A stretch of DNA of 64,000 nt from JAICYJ01 sp038212095 (GCA_038212095.1 JBBQUW010000002.1:1-64000), one strand, 5' to 3'. Positions 35,603-45,558 are shown, numbered from the stretch's first letter. The notes: a model not told the origin generated them from the sequence alone. A program made the numbers and translations.

Positions 35603-36856
35603 ATGCACGTCGCCGTGATCGGCAGCGGGGTGGCGGGGCTGACGGCAGCCCACGTCGTGTCGCGCAACCATCAGGTGACGCTGTACGAGCGGGACGCCCG
35701 CTTCGGCGGTCACGCGAACACCGTCTCGGTGGCCGGAGCGCGCGGACAGGTCGGGCTCGACACCGGCTTCATCGTGCACAACGAGCGCACCTACCCGCAC
35801 CTGCTGCGGCTGTTCCGCGAGCTGGGGGTCGCCACCCAGGACAGCGACATGTCCTTCGGCGTGCGCTGCGAGGGCTGTGGCCTGGAGTACGCCGGCGCCC
35901 GCGGCCTGGCCGGAATCGCGGCCCGGCCCTCCAAGCTGGCCAGCCCCGACTACCTTCGCATGTTGCTCGAGGTGAAGCGCTTCCACCGCCACTCCCGTGC
36001 GCTGCTGCGCGACCCGGCCGGCGACGGGATGACGCTGGGAGACTTCCTCGATCGCGGCAGCTACTCGGAGTACTTCCACGACCACTTCATCCTGCCGTTG
36101 ACCGGCGCGATCTGGTCGTCCGCGCCCGGCCAAATCCGCAGCTTTCCTGCCCGCTACCTGATCCGCTTCTTCGCCAACCACGGCATGCTGACCGTCAAGC
36201 ACGCCCCGACCTGGAAGACGGTCACCGGCGGCAGCCAGGTCTACGTGCGGGCGGTCACGGCCGGCCTCGGCGAGACGTTGGCGGAGACGCCCGTTGTCGC
36301 CGTCGAGCGCGACGCAGACGGCGTCACGGTCACCGACGCGATCGGCACCGCCCGCCGCTTCGACCGGGTCGTGATCGCCACTCATCCCGACCAGGCGCTG
36401 GCCCTGCTTGCCGACCCGACACCGTCCGAACAGCGCGTGCTCTCGAGCTTCGCCTACGCGAGCAACGAGACGGTGCTGCACACGGACGCCTCCCTGCTGC
36501 CCCGATCCGGCGGTGCGCGGGCATCGTGGAACTACCTGCTCGAGGCCTGCTCGACGACCGCACCGATGGTCGCCGTCACGTACCACCTCAACCGTCTGCA
36601 GGCGCTCGACGAGCCGGCGCAGTACTGTGTCACCCTGAACCAGAGTGACCGCATCGCGCGTGGCGCCGAGATCTCGCGAATCGTGTACGAGCATCCTGTG
36701 TACACGCTCGACTCGCTGGCCGCGCAGCGCCGGCTGCCGACGCTGTCGGGCGTCAACAACACTGCCTTCTGCGGCGCGTACCACGGCTGGGGTTTCCACG
36801 AGGACGGCTGCGTCTCGGGCGTGCGGGCGGCTCTGGCACTGGGATGTGCGTGGTGA
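35603..36856 (+). CDS. FAD-dependent amine-oxidase-like oxidoreductase (lipid-linked)
   Basis: The 417-residue flavoprotein opens with MHVAVIGSGVAGLTAAHVVS and the FAD signature YERDARFGGHANTVSV. VGLDTGFIVHNERTYPHLLRLF is characteristic of the predicted NAD/FAD-binding proteins found beside DUF1365 and cyclopropane synthase genes. The C-terminus carries NNTAFCGAYHGWGFHEDGCVSGVRAA. Related proteins are thought to act as fatty-acid desaturases or oxidases in modified-lipid pathways; here the activity is inferred. The start lies two bases after the stop of the small membrane protein gene and its end overlaps the DUF1365 gene by 13 bases. Confidence 0.82.
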   Translation: MHVAVIGSGVAGLTAAHVVSRNHQVTLYERDARFGGHANTVSVAGARGQVGLDTGFIVHNERTYPHLLRLFRELGVATQDSDMSFGVRCEGCGLEYAGARGLAGIAARPSKLASPDYLRMLLEVKRFHRHSRALLRDPAGDGMTLGDFLDRGSYSEYFHDHFILPLTGAIWSSAPGQIRSFPARYLIRFFANHGMLTVKHAPTWKTVTGGSQVYVRAVTAGLGETLAETPVVAVERDADGVTVTDAIGTARRFDRVVIATHPDQALALLADPTPSEQRVLSSFAYASNETVLHTDASLLPRSGGARASWNYLLEACSTTAPMVAVTYHLNRLQALDEPAQYCVTLNQSDRIARGAEISRIVYEHPVYTLDSLAAQRRLPTLSGVNNTAFCGAYHGWGFHEDGCVSGVRAALALGCAW

Positions 36857-37587
36857 ACGGCTCGGCGCTGTACGAGGGCCGCGTGATGCACACCCGACCG
36901 CGATCGGACCGCACGCCGTACCTGTTCCGCTACGGCGTCTACATGTGGCTGGTCGACCTCGACCGGCCGCCGCGCCTGCCACGAGCGCTTCGGGCGCTGG
37001 GCCGGATCCGCAGCGGCGACCACCTGGGCGACCCGGCGCTGCCGATCCGCACCAACGTCGAGCGTTTTCTGGCCGGACACGGGATCGACTTGGCGGGTGG
37101 CGCGGTGATGCTGCTGACCAACGCGCGCGTGCTGGGCCACGTGTTCAACCCGCTGTCGGTGTTCTGGTGCCACGAGGCGGACGGCAGCCTGCGCTGCGTC
37201 ATCGCCGAGGTGCACAACACGCACGGCGAGCGCCACTGCTACCTGCTCGAGCCGGGCGACCGCGGACGCACCGAGACCGACAAGGAGTTCTACGTCTCGC
37301 CGTTCCTGACGGTCGACGGCCGCTACCGGATGTCGTTCTCACCGCCGGGTGAGCGGCTCTCGATCCAGATGGAGTTGGTGCAGGGCGAGCAGCGCGTGTT
37401 CCAGGCGTCGCTAACGGCGCGGCGGCGGCCGATGACGGCCGGCAACCTGGTGGCGATGGCCGTGCGATATCCGCTGATCACGCTGCGGGTCACCGCGCTG
37501 ATCCGCTACCAGGGGATCCGGCTGTGGCTGCGCGGCGTGCCGCGCGTGCACCGGCCGCGGCGATCCCCGCAGCGGGGCGTGGGATGA
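36844..37587 (+). CDS. DUF1365 family protein
   Basis: This 247-residue protein shows the DUF1365 hallmarks: SALYEGRVMHTRPRSD at the start, VMLLTNARVLGHVFNPLSVFWCH in the middle, then CVIAEVHNTHGERHCYLL and DKEFYVSPFLTVDGRY. Function of the family is not established, but it is very often encoded between an FAD oxidoreductase and cyclopropane-fatty-acid synthase, exactly as here. Two other start codons (GTGs at 36850 and 36853) lie just inside the overlap with the upstream gene. Its stop overlaps the next ATG as ATGA. Confidence 0.85.
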   Translation: MCVVNGSALYEGRVMHTRPRSDRTPYLFRYGVYMWLVDLDRPPRLPRALRALGRIRSGDHLGDPALPIRTNVERFLAGHGIDLAGGAVMLLTNARVLGHVFNPLSVFWCHEADGSLRCVIAEVHNTHGERHCYLLEPGDRGRTETDKEFYVSPFLTVDGRYRMSFSPPGERLSIQMELVQGEQRVFQASLTARRRPMTAGNLVAMAVRYPLITLRVTALIRYQGIRLWLRGVPRVHRPRRSPQRGVG

Positions 37588-38780
37588 GCACGCTCTGGAT
37601 TCCGCCCGCGCCGCGAAGTCCCGCCCGCGCCCGCATCGCCCGCTCGCTGTTCGAGCGCGCCGTCCACGGGCTCGAGCGCCTGGAGGTGATCGCTCCCGAC
37701 GGCCGGCCGCTGCGAGCGCAGCCCGGCGCACCACGGATGGAGATCACGTCCGACGCCTTCTTTCACCGGCTAGCGGTGACGGGAAAGATCGGCTTCGGCG
37801 AGTCGTACATGGCCGAGGAGTGGCGCAGCGACGACCTGACCGGCGTGCTGTCGGCATTCGCCGGCCGTGTGACGTCACTGGTGCCGCGACCGATGCAGCG
37901 CTTTCGCCGGCTGTACGAACCACTGCAGCCGGGGCACGAGCGCAACACGCCCGAGGGTGCGCGAGCGAACATCTCGCGCCACTACGACCTCTCCAACGAC
38001 CTGTTCGCGCTGTTCCTTGACGAGACGATGACCTACTCCTGCGCCGTCTTCCAGCCGGGAGACACGCTCGAGCAAGCGCAACGGCGCAAGTACCAGGCGA
38101 TGTGCGATCTGATCGACCTGCGCTCCGGCGACCACCTGCTCGAGATCGGCACCGGCTGGGGAGGAATGGCGATGCATGCCGCCGCCAGCAGCGGCTGCCG
38201 GGTGACCACGATCACGATCTCGCAGCGGCAGAAGGAGCTGGCCGAGCGCCACATCCGGGAGGCGGGGCTGGACGGCCAGATCGAGGTGCTGCTGTGCGAC
38301 TACCGCGAGGTGCGCGGCCGCTTTGACAAGATCGTCTCGATCGAGATGTTCGAGGCGGTGGGCGAGGAGTACTGGTCCGAGTTCTTCGGCATCTGCGACC
38401 GGCTGTTGGTGCCCGGGGGACGGATGAGCCTGCAGACGATCACGATGCCGCACGGCCGCTTCCGGGCGTCGCGGCGCAGCTACACCTGGGTGCACAAATA
38501 CATCTTCCCAGGCGGCCTGATCCCATCTCAGCCGGCGATCGACGAGGCGCTGCGGCGTAGCTCGCGGCTCCGCGTCTCGAGCAGCGACGAGATCGGTAAC
38601 CACTATGGCCCGACCCTGAAGATGTGGCGCGAGCGGTTCATCGACCGCTGGGACGAGGTGCGCGGCCTGGGCTTCGACGAGACGTTCCGCCGCACCTGGG
38701 AGTTCTATCTGGCCTACTGCGAGGCAGGCTTTCGCACCGGCGCGATCGGCGACGTGCAGCTGGGGCTGCAGCGGCCATGA
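37584..38780 (+). CDS. cfa: Cyclopropane-fatty-acyl-phospholipid synthase family methyltransferase
   Basis: This 398-residue SAM-dependent enzyme adds a methylene or methyl group to double bonds of membrane phospholipid acyl chains. The family middle region is NISRHYDLSNDLFALFLDETMTYSCAVF. The SAM site is HLLEIGTGWGGMAMHAA, then TISQRQKELAERH. The C-terminal half carries YIFPGGLIPSQP and HYGPTLKMWRERF. The N-terminal 80 residues are short relative to E. coli Cfa. Within a cluster including an FAD oxidoreductase, DUF1365 and an SDR, it could equally make methylated or furan-type lipids. Starts by ATGA overlap. Confidence 0.88.
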   Translation: MSTLWIPPAPRSPARARIARSLFERAVHGLERLEVIAPDGRPLRAQPGAPRMEITSDAFFHRLAVTGKIGFGESYMAEEWRSDDLTGVLSAFAGRVTSLVPRPMQRFRRLYEPLQPGHERNTPEGARANISRHYDLSNDLFALFLDETMTYSCAVFQPGDTLEQAQRRKYQAMCDLIDLRSGDHLLEIGTGWGGMAMHAAASSGCRVTTITISQRQKELAERHIREAGLDGQIEVLLCDYREVRGRFDKIVSIEMFEAVGEEYWSEFFGICDRLLVPGGRMSLQTITMPHGRFRASRRSYTWVHKYIFPGGLIPSQPAIDEALRRSSRLRVSSSDEIGNHYGPTLKMWRERFIDRWDEVRGLGFDETFRRTWEFYLAYCEAGFRTGAIGDVQLGLQRP

Positions 38781-39532
38781 GCTACAGCGGCGTGCGCATC
38801 TGGCTGACCGGGGGATCGAGCGGCATCGGCGCCGCGTTGGCGGCCGAGCTGGCCGACCGCGGCGCGCGCGTCGCGATCAGCGCGCGGCGGGCCGATCGGC
38901 TGGAGGAGGTGGCCGGCGACCGGATGCTGGTGGTACCGGTGGACGTCAGCAGCCTCGATGGCATGCGGGAGGCGGCCGAGCTGGTGCGCCGCGAGCTGGG
39001 TGGGATCGACATCGCGATCATGAACGCCGGTACCTGGGGGCCGATGGACGTGATGGCGTGGGACTCGGGCGCGTTTCGCCGCCACGTCGACGTCAACCTG
39101 ATGGGACTGGTGCACGGCGTGGAGGCCGTGCTGCCCGAGATGCGGCGCGCAAGGACGGGAACGATCGTCGGCGTCGCCAGCGTGGCCGGCTACCGCGGCT
39201 TCCCCTCATCGCAGGCGTACGGGCCCACCAAGGCGGCGGAGATCAACCTGCTGGAGTCGCTTCGCATCGACCTCAAGCCCCTTGGCATCGACGTGATCAC
39301 CGTCTGCCCCGGCTTCGTCCGCAGCGAGCTGACCGACCAGAACACCTTCCCCATGCCATGGATGATCGAGGCCGACGATGCGGCCCGCAGGATCGCGGAC
39401 GGCCTTGCCAAACGGAAGGCTGAGATCGTGTTCCCGCTGCCGATGATGCTGGCAATGAAGGCGGTACGGCTGGTGCCGGTGCGACCGTGGACGGCGCTGA
39501 TGTCACGGGCCTCAAAGACGCGCAAGCGCTAG
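38777..39532 (+). CDS. Short-chain dehydrogenase/reductase
   Basis: This 251-residue classical SDR has the cofactor motif TGGSSGIGAALAAELADRG, the NAG-type motif AIMNAGTWG and the active site SVAGYRGFPSSQAYGPTKAAE, giving Ser, Tyr and Lys in the YxxxK pattern. VDVSSLDG is the adenine-contact Asp. It probably reduces or oxidises a fatty-acyl or lipid carbonyl, given that it ends an operon of lipid-modifying genes and overlaps the cyclopropane synthase stop (ATGA). The C-terminal 40 residues are hydrophobic and basic (MMLAMKAVRLVPVRPW) and may touch the membrane. Confidence 0.87.
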   Translation: MSYSGVRIWLTGGSSGIGAALAAELADRGARVAISARRADRLEEVAGDRMLVVPVDVSSLDGMREAAELVRRELGGIDIAIMNAGTWGPMDVMAWDSGAFRRHVDVNLMGLVHGVEAVLPEMRRARTGTIVGVASVAGYRGFPSSQAYGPTKAAEINLLESLRIDLKPLGIDVITVCPGFVRSELTDQNTFPMPWMIEADDAARRIADGLAKRKAEIVFPLPMMLAMKAVRLVPVRPWTALMSRASKTRKR

Positions 39533-39551
39533 CGACGACAGCGACGGGCGC

Positions 39552-39564
39552 GGTGCCAGGCACC
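39552..39564. repeat. GGTGCC palindrome upstream of leuC
   Basis: GGTGCCAGGCACC is a perfect odd-length palindrome 33 bases before the leuC start, next to the place expected for the -35 region. Same family as 30927-30961 and 41549 onwards. Confidence 0.75.
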
Positions 39565-39596
39565 GGCCCCGCGGCACGACGAATACACTTCTGGCC

Positions 39597-40955
39597 ATGG
39601 CGCCACGCACGATGTTCGAGAAGGTCTGGGCCGACCACGCGATCGGCGACGACCTGCTGTACGTCGACCTGCACCTCGTACACGAAGTGACCAGCCCGCA
39701 GGCGTTTGAGGGGCTGCGGCTGGCCGGACGTCGGCTGCGCCGGCCCGACCGCACACTCGCCACGGCTGACCACAACGTCCCCACCGGACCCGGCCGTCCC
39801 GACGACCTTTCGCAGGCGCAGCTGGAGGCGTTGCGGCAGAACTGCGAACAGTTCGGCGTGCCGCTGTACGCGCTCGGCCACGCGCGCCAGGGCATCGTGC
39901 ATGTGATCGGGCCGGAGCTGGGCGTCACCCAGCCGGGCATGACGATCGTCTGCGGCGACTCCCACACCTCGACCCATGGCGCCTTCGGCGCGCTCGCATT
40001 CGGCATCGGCACCAGCGAGGTGGAGCACGTTCTGGCCACCCAGACGCTGGCCCAGCGGCGGCCCAGGACGATGCTGATCTCCTACCAGGGCAAGCTGGGC
40101 GTCGGATGCACGGCCAAGGATCTGATCCTGGGGACGATCGCCCAGATCGGCACCGACGGTGCCGGCGGCCACGTTGTCGAGTACGCCGGCGAGGCGATCC
40201 GGGCGCTCTCGATGGAGGCTCGCATGACGGTCGCGAACATGTCGATCGAGGCCGGCGCCAAGGCCGGCATGATCGCGCCCGACGAGACGACGTTCGCCTA
40301 CCTCGAGGGGCGGCCGGGCGCTCCCGCCGAGTACGCCGCGGCCGTGGCGCGCTGGCGCGAGCTGGCCAGCGACCAGGGCGCCGTGTACGACCAGACCGTG
40401 GTGGTGGACGTGCCGGCGCTGCCGCCGCAGGTCTCGTGGGGGACCAATCCCGGCCAGGTCGTGCCGATCACCGGCGCAGTGCCGGAGCCAGGCGACGAGA
40501 CCGATCAGCGCGCTCTGACCTACATGGATCTGCGGGCCGGCACGCCGATGCAGGAGATCGCGATCGATCGCGTCTTCCTCGGCTCGTGCACCAACGGCCG
40601 GATCGAGGACCTGCGGGCGGCCGCCGCCGTCGTGCGCGGCCGGAGGGTCGCGGCCAGCGTACGCGCGATGGTCGTGCCCGGATCGGCACACGTTAAGGCT
40701 CAAGCTGAGAGTGAGGGTCTGGACGAGGTGTTCCGCACCGCCGGCTTTGACTGGCGCGGCGCGGGCTGCTCGATGTGCCTGGGGATGAACCCGGACATCC
40801 TGGCGCCCGGCGAGCGTTGCGCCTCGACGTCGAACCGGAACTTCGAGGGCCGGCAGGGGCGCGGCGGGCGCACCCACCTGCTCTCCCCTGCGATGGCCGC
40901 TGCCGCCGCTGTCACCGGCCGGCTGACCGACGTGCGAGAGCTGGTGGGATCGTGA
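39597..40955 (+). CDS. leuC: 3-isopropylmalate dehydratase, large subunit
   Basis: This 452-residue aconitase-family subunit isomerises 2- to 3-isopropylmalate with LeuD. Signatures: ATADHNVPTGPG, IVCGDSHTSTHGAFGALAFGIGTSEVEHVLATQ, and the 4Fe-4S cysteines in FLGSCTNGRIEDLR and AGCSMCLGMNPD. No ribosome site precedes the ATG at 39597, but TACACT at 39584-39589 is a fair -10 box seven bases away, so the transcript is probably leaderless. It is separate from leuA-leuB and lies just after the lipid operon. leuD overlaps its stop. Confidence 0.96.
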   Translation: MAPRTMFEKVWADHAIGDDLLYVDLHLVHEVTSPQAFEGLRLAGRRLRRPDRTLATADHNVPTGPGRPDDLSQAQLEALRQNCEQFGVPLYALGHARQGIVHVIGPELGVTQPGMTIVCGDSHTSTHGAFGALAFGIGTSEVEHVLATQTLAQRRPRTMLISYQGKLGVGCTAKDLILGTIAQIGTDGAGGHVVEYAGEAIRALSMEARMTVANMSIEAGAKAGMIAPDETTFAYLEGRPGAPAEYAAAVARWRELASDQGAVYDQTVVVDVPALPPQVSWGTNPGQVVPITGAVPEPGDETDQRALTYMDLRAGTPMQEIAIDRVFLGSCTNGRIEDLRAAAAVVRGRRVAASVRAMVVPGSAHVKAQAESEGLDEVFRTAGFDWRGAGCSMCLGMNPDILAPGERCASTSNRNFEGRQGRGGRTHLLSPAMAAAAAVTGRLTDVRELVGS

Positions 40956-41536
40956 AGCCGGTGCGGGTGGTGTCGGGCAAGGTTGCTGCGCTCGACCGCG
41001 CCAACGTCGACACCGACCAGATCGTGCCCAAGCAGTTCCTCAAGCGCGTCGAGCGCAGCGGGTTTGGCGAGTACCTGTTTTGGGACTGGTTCCGCGAGCC
41101 GGGCTTCCCGCTCAACCGGATCGAGTTCCACGGCGCGCCAATCCTGGCAGCCGGCCGCAACTTCGGCTCGGGCAGCTCGCGCGAGCACGCGCCGTGGGCG
41201 CTGCAGGACTACGGCTACGAGGCGATCGTGGCGCCCAGCTTCTCGGACATCTTCCGCTCCAACTGCACCAAGATCGGGTTGCTGCCGGTGGAACTGCCCG
41301 AGGATGCCGTGCGCGAACTGCTCGACCGTGCGCCCGACTCGGCCACGATCGACCTGGAACGGCTGATGGTGACGCTGCCATCGGGCCGCGAGGTGCCGTT
41401 CCAGATCGAGGCCGACGCCCGCGAGCGGCTGCTGAACGGCTGGGACGAGATCGCGCTGACCGAGAACCGGGTCGACGAGATCGAGCGCTACGAGGCCGAG
41501 CGCGAGCGCGACGGCCCCAACACGCTGGCGATCTGA
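40952..41536 (+). CDS. leuD: 3-isopropylmalate dehydratase, small subunit
   Basis: The 194-residue small subunit completes the aconitase swivel domain: ANVDTDQIVPKQFLKRVERSGFGEYLFWDW, then GRNFGSGSSREHAPWALQDYG with the conserved substrate-binding Ser and Arg, and the late ADARERLLNGWDEIALT. The GTG start at 40952 overlaps the leuC TGA as GTGA. A block of tandem 136-bp repeats begins 12 bases after its stop. Confidence 0.95.
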   Translation: MKPVRVVSGKVAALDRANVDTDQIVPKQFLKRVERSGFGEYLFWDWFREPGFPLNRIEFHGAPILAAGRNFGSGSSREHAPWALQDYGYEAIVAPSFSDIFRSNCTKIGLLPVELPEDAVRELLDRAPDSATIDLERLMVTLPSGREVPFQIEADARERLLNGWDEIALTENRVDEIERYEAERERDGPNTLAI

Positions 41537-41548
41537 GCAGACCCGCGT

Positions 41549-41860
41549 CGGTGCCAGGCACCGAACCCACCCCAGCGCCACGGGGCCAAAACGCTGGGAG
41601 CGCTTTACCAGGCCCGCGTCGACGCCTGCCACCAGCGCAGAAAAACGCCCTGCCGCGACTCGAGCGTGCCTGGCACCGCCGCAGCGGTGCCAGGCACCGA
41701 ACCCACCCCAGCGGCACGACCCCGAAACGCTGGGAGCGTTTACCAGACCCGTCTCGATGCCTCCCAACGGCGCAGAAATGCACCCTGCCGCGACTCGAGC
41801 GTGCCTGGCAACCGCCGCAGCGGTGCCAGGCACGGCACCCACCCCAGCGGCAGCCCGCCT
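41549..41860 (+). repeat. 136-bp tandem repeats with GGTGCC palindromes
   Basis: Two nearly full copies (41549-41684, 41685-41820) and a partial third (41821 to about 41860) repeat with an exact 136-base period. Each begins CGGTGCCAGGCACC and ends with GTGCCTGGCACCGC before the next. Hence every junction folds as a 14-bp stem-loop, for example 41666-41679 with 41684-41697 around CGCA. Inside the unit, ACGCTGGGAGCG is conserved. The frames that run through this block on both strands are repeat-derived and not coding. The 376 bases between leuD and pntA hold nothing else but the pntA -10 box. Confidence 0.9.
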
Positions 41861-41912
41861 CGACGTCCGTTCCCGCGGCGTTCACCCACCGCCTGCCAGT
41901 AAGATCGCAGCG

Positions 41913-43043
41913 ATGGTGATAGGCGTTCCCTCCGAGCACGGCCAGATCGAGCGTCGCGTCGCGCTGACGCCGGACGCCGTCACCCGCCTGATCGGCCTGG
42001 GAGTCGATGTGCTCGTGCAGTCGGGCGCCGGTGATGCCGCGGCGCTGCCCGACTCGGCCTACGTCGAGGCCGGCGCCTCGATCGCGGCCGACGGCAAGGC
42101 GCTGCTGGCCGCCGCCGAGCTGCTGGTGATGGTCACCCGACCTCGCGAGGAGGAGGTACCGGCGCTGCGGGGCGGCACCGCCCTCGTCGGCATGCTCCAG
42201 CCGCTGATACACGGAGAGCTGGTCGAGGCGCTGGCGACCGCCAACATCACGGCCTTCAGCCTGGACGCGATACCGCGCATCACCCGGTCGCAGTCGATGG
42301 ACTCGCTCTCCTCTCAGGCGACCGTGTCCGGATACAAGGCTGTGCTGATCGCGGCCGACCACCTGCCGAAGTTCTTCCCGATGCTGATGACCGCAGCCGG
42401 CACCGTCGCCCCGGCCAAGGTGTTCGTGCTCGGTGCCGGCGTGGCCGGCCTCCAGGCGATCGCCACCGCCCGACGGCTGGGCGCCGTCGTCTCGGCATTC
42501 GACACCCGGCCGGTGGTGCGCGAGCAGGTCGAGAGCGTGGGCGCGACGTTCGTCGAGCTCGCGCTCGAGGTCGAGGAGGGCGAGGACGCCCGCGGCTATG
42601 CCCGCGAGCTGAGCGAGGCCCAGTACGCCCAGCAGCAGGAGCTGGTCGCCCGCACCGTCGCCGAGTCCGATGTCGTCATCACGACGGCGCTGATCCCCGG
42701 GCGCCCGGCGCCGCGGCTGGTCACGGCCGAGGGCGTGGCGGCGATGCGCCCCGGCTCGGTGATCGTCGACCTCGCGGCCGAGACCGGCGGCAACTGCGAG
42801 CTAACCGAACCGGGACAGGTGGTGGTGCGGAACGGCGTGACGATCGTCGGCACGCTCAACCTGCCCTCCACCATGCCGCTGCACGCCAGCCAGATGTACG
42901 CCCGCAACATCACCAACCTGCTGGCGCTGATCGTCAAGGACGGTCGGCTCGAGCTGGACTTCGACGACGAGATCGTGGCCGATGCCTGCATCACGCACGA
43001 GGGCCGGATCGTCTCGAAGCTGCTGACGGGAACGCCGGCATGA
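41913..43043 (+). CDS. pntA: NAD(P) transhydrogenase subunit alpha 1 (NAD-binding)
   Basis: This 376-residue domain I of the proton-translocating transhydrogenase binds NAD(H). Signatures: IGVPSEHGQIERRVALTPDAV, SMDSLSSQATVSGYKAVLIAA, the Rossmann motif VFVLGAGVAGLQAIATARRLGA and SVIVDLAAETGGNCELT. The split three-gene form (alpha1, alpha2, beta) is seen in actinobacteria and alphaproteobacteria. The ATG at 41913 follows TAAGAT (41900-41905) by seven bases with no ribosome site, so it is probably leaderless. The next gene overlaps by four bases (ATGA). The upstream tandem repeats stop short of the promoter. Confidence 0.93.
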   Translation: MVIGVPSEHGQIERRVALTPDAVTRLIGLGVDVLVQSGAGDAAALPDSAYVEAGASIAADGKALLAAAELLVMVTRPREEEVPALRGGTALVGMLQPLIHGELVEALATANITAFSLDAIPRITRSQSMDSLSSQATVSGYKAVLIAADHLPKFFPMLMTAAGTVAPAKVFVLGAGVAGLQAIATARRLGAVVSAFDTRPVVREQVESVGATFVELALEVEEGEDARGYARELSEAQYAQQQELVARTVAESDVVITTALIPGRPAPRLVTAEGVAAMRPGSVIVDLAAETGGNCELTEPGQVVVRNGVTIVGTLNLPSTMPLHASQMYARNITNLLALIVKDGRLELDFDDEIVADACITHEGRIVSKLLTGTPA

Positions 43044-43337
43044 CCCACGAGCTTGTGCTGCAGATCACCGTGCTCGTGCTGGCCGCATTCGTCGGCTTCG
43101 AGGTGATCTCGAAAGTGCCGACGACGCTGCACACGCCGCTGATGTCCGGAACCAACGCGATCCACGGCATCGTCATCGTCGGCGCCATCATCGTGGTCGG
43201 CTCGACCAACTCGCTGCTGGTCGAGATGCTGGGCACGGTCGCGATCGCCTTCGGCGCGATCAACGTGGTGGGCGGCTTCTTGGTCACCGACCGGATGTTG
43301 AACATGTTCAAGCAGCGGCCGGGAGAGAAACGCGACG

Positions 43338-43345
<8 letters not shown>
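43040..43345 (+). CDS. NAD(P) transhydrogenase subunit alpha 2 (membrane)
   Basis: The 101-residue integral membrane part of the alpha chain, encoded as its own gene, has three or four helices: ITVLVLAAFVGFEVISKVP, AIHGIVIVGAIIVVG and LGTVAIAFGAINVVGGFLVTDRML. The sequence TTLHTPLMSGTNAIHGI is diagnostic of PntA domain II, which with PntB forms the proton channel. It lies between alpha1 and beta with overlapping reading frames (4 bases upstream, 8 downstream). Confidence 0.92.
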
Positions 43346-44731
<1,386 letters not shown>

Positions 44732-44732
<1 letters not shown>

Positions 44733-44748
44733 CGCCGCTCGGCGGCGC
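44732..44748. terminator. Hairpin between convergent pntB and cytochrome genes
   Basis: GCGCCG at 44732-44737 and CGGCGC at 44743-44748 pair around CTCGG, in the 22-base gap between the two stops. No T-run. Confidence 0.5.
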
Positions 44749-44754
44749 GGGGGC

Positions 44755-45558
44755 TCAGCCCAGCGTGTCGATGTAGGCAACCAGCTGGGCGATCTGCTGG
44801 TCACTCAGGATGGTGCCCCAGTGCGGCATGCTGACGATCGGCGCCTTGCCGATCACGCTGCCCTGACGGATGATCTGCCCGATCTGGGCGTCCGAGAACT
44901 GGGCGTGGAAGTCGGCGCCGACCAGCGGTGGGATCGACATGTCCGGCGACTGCGGGTTGGGAACGCCGCCCAGCCCGTTTGGGCCGTGGCAGTTTATGCA
45001 GCCGTAGCGCTGGTAGAGGAACGCGCCGGCGACCGCGTCACCCTGGCTGGTGGGCACGACCGCCAGGTCTGCGCCCTGCACCCTGGGGAACCCGGCCTGC
45101 ATGTAGTCGATCAGGTCGGTGATCTGCTGGGACGAGACGATGCCGTTCCAGACAGGCATGAAGGGCTTGCTGGGGTTGGATGCCACGCCGGCGCCGTGCT
45201 GGATGATCGTTGTCAGCTGGGCGACCGTGAGGCCGGGCGCAAGTTTCTGCAGCGCCGGAACGTCGGCCGAGACTCCACCCACGCCGCGGTCACCATGGCA
45301 CTGCGCGCAGGCGAACTGGAGGAAGGCGTGCGCACCGGCCGCTACCTGGGGGCTCACCGCTGGGTAGCTGACCGCGGGCGCCGTCGCGGGGGCCACGGAC
45401 GCGCTGCTCTTACCGCCCCAGTACGCCGCCAGCGCGACGCCGACCATCGTGAACGCGATCGCCGCGATCGCGAGCGCCACGTCGCCGCTTCCCCCTCTGC
45501 TTCGTCGCTCGTCGGACACTCTGTTCGAGATGCTCCCAGATACGCGGGACGACGGCAT
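44755..45558 (-). CDS. Membrane-anchored dihaem cytochrome c
   Basis: The 267-residue protein has an N-terminal membrane anchor (about residues 27-47, ALAIAAIAFTMVGVALAAYW) and two cytochrome c domains facing outward. Haem sites are CAQCH (Cys84, Cys87, His88) and CINCH (Cys187, Cys190, His191), each followed by a GG-rich loop, with Met ligands likely in FMPVWNG and MPHWGT. It resembles the dihaem subunits of menaquinol or cytochrome oxidase electron-transfer chains. The partner complex is not encoded nearby. It is convergent with pntB. No Tat or Sec cleavage site is obvious, so it stays anchored. Confidence 0.87.
   Translation of the reverse strand: MPSSRVSGSISNRVSDERRSRGGSGDVALAIAAIAFTMVGVALAAYWGGKSSASVAPATAPAVSYPAVSPQVAAGAHAFLQFACAQCHGDRGVGGVSADVPALQKLAPGLTVAQLTTIIQHGAGVASNPSKPFMPVWNGIVSSQQITDLIDYMQAGFPRVQGADLAVVPTSQGDAVAGAFLYQRYGCINCHGPNGLGGVPNPQSPDMSIPPLVGADFHAQFSDAQIGQIIRQGSVIGKAPIVSMPHWGTILSDQQIAQLVAYIDTLG

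Noticed and set aside
40700..42362. Minus-strand frames running through the tandem repeats (PGT and ARHARVAAG-like repeats)
   Set aside because: The repeated peptide is just the 136-bp DNA repeat read in frame, and the rest is antisense to leuD and pntA.
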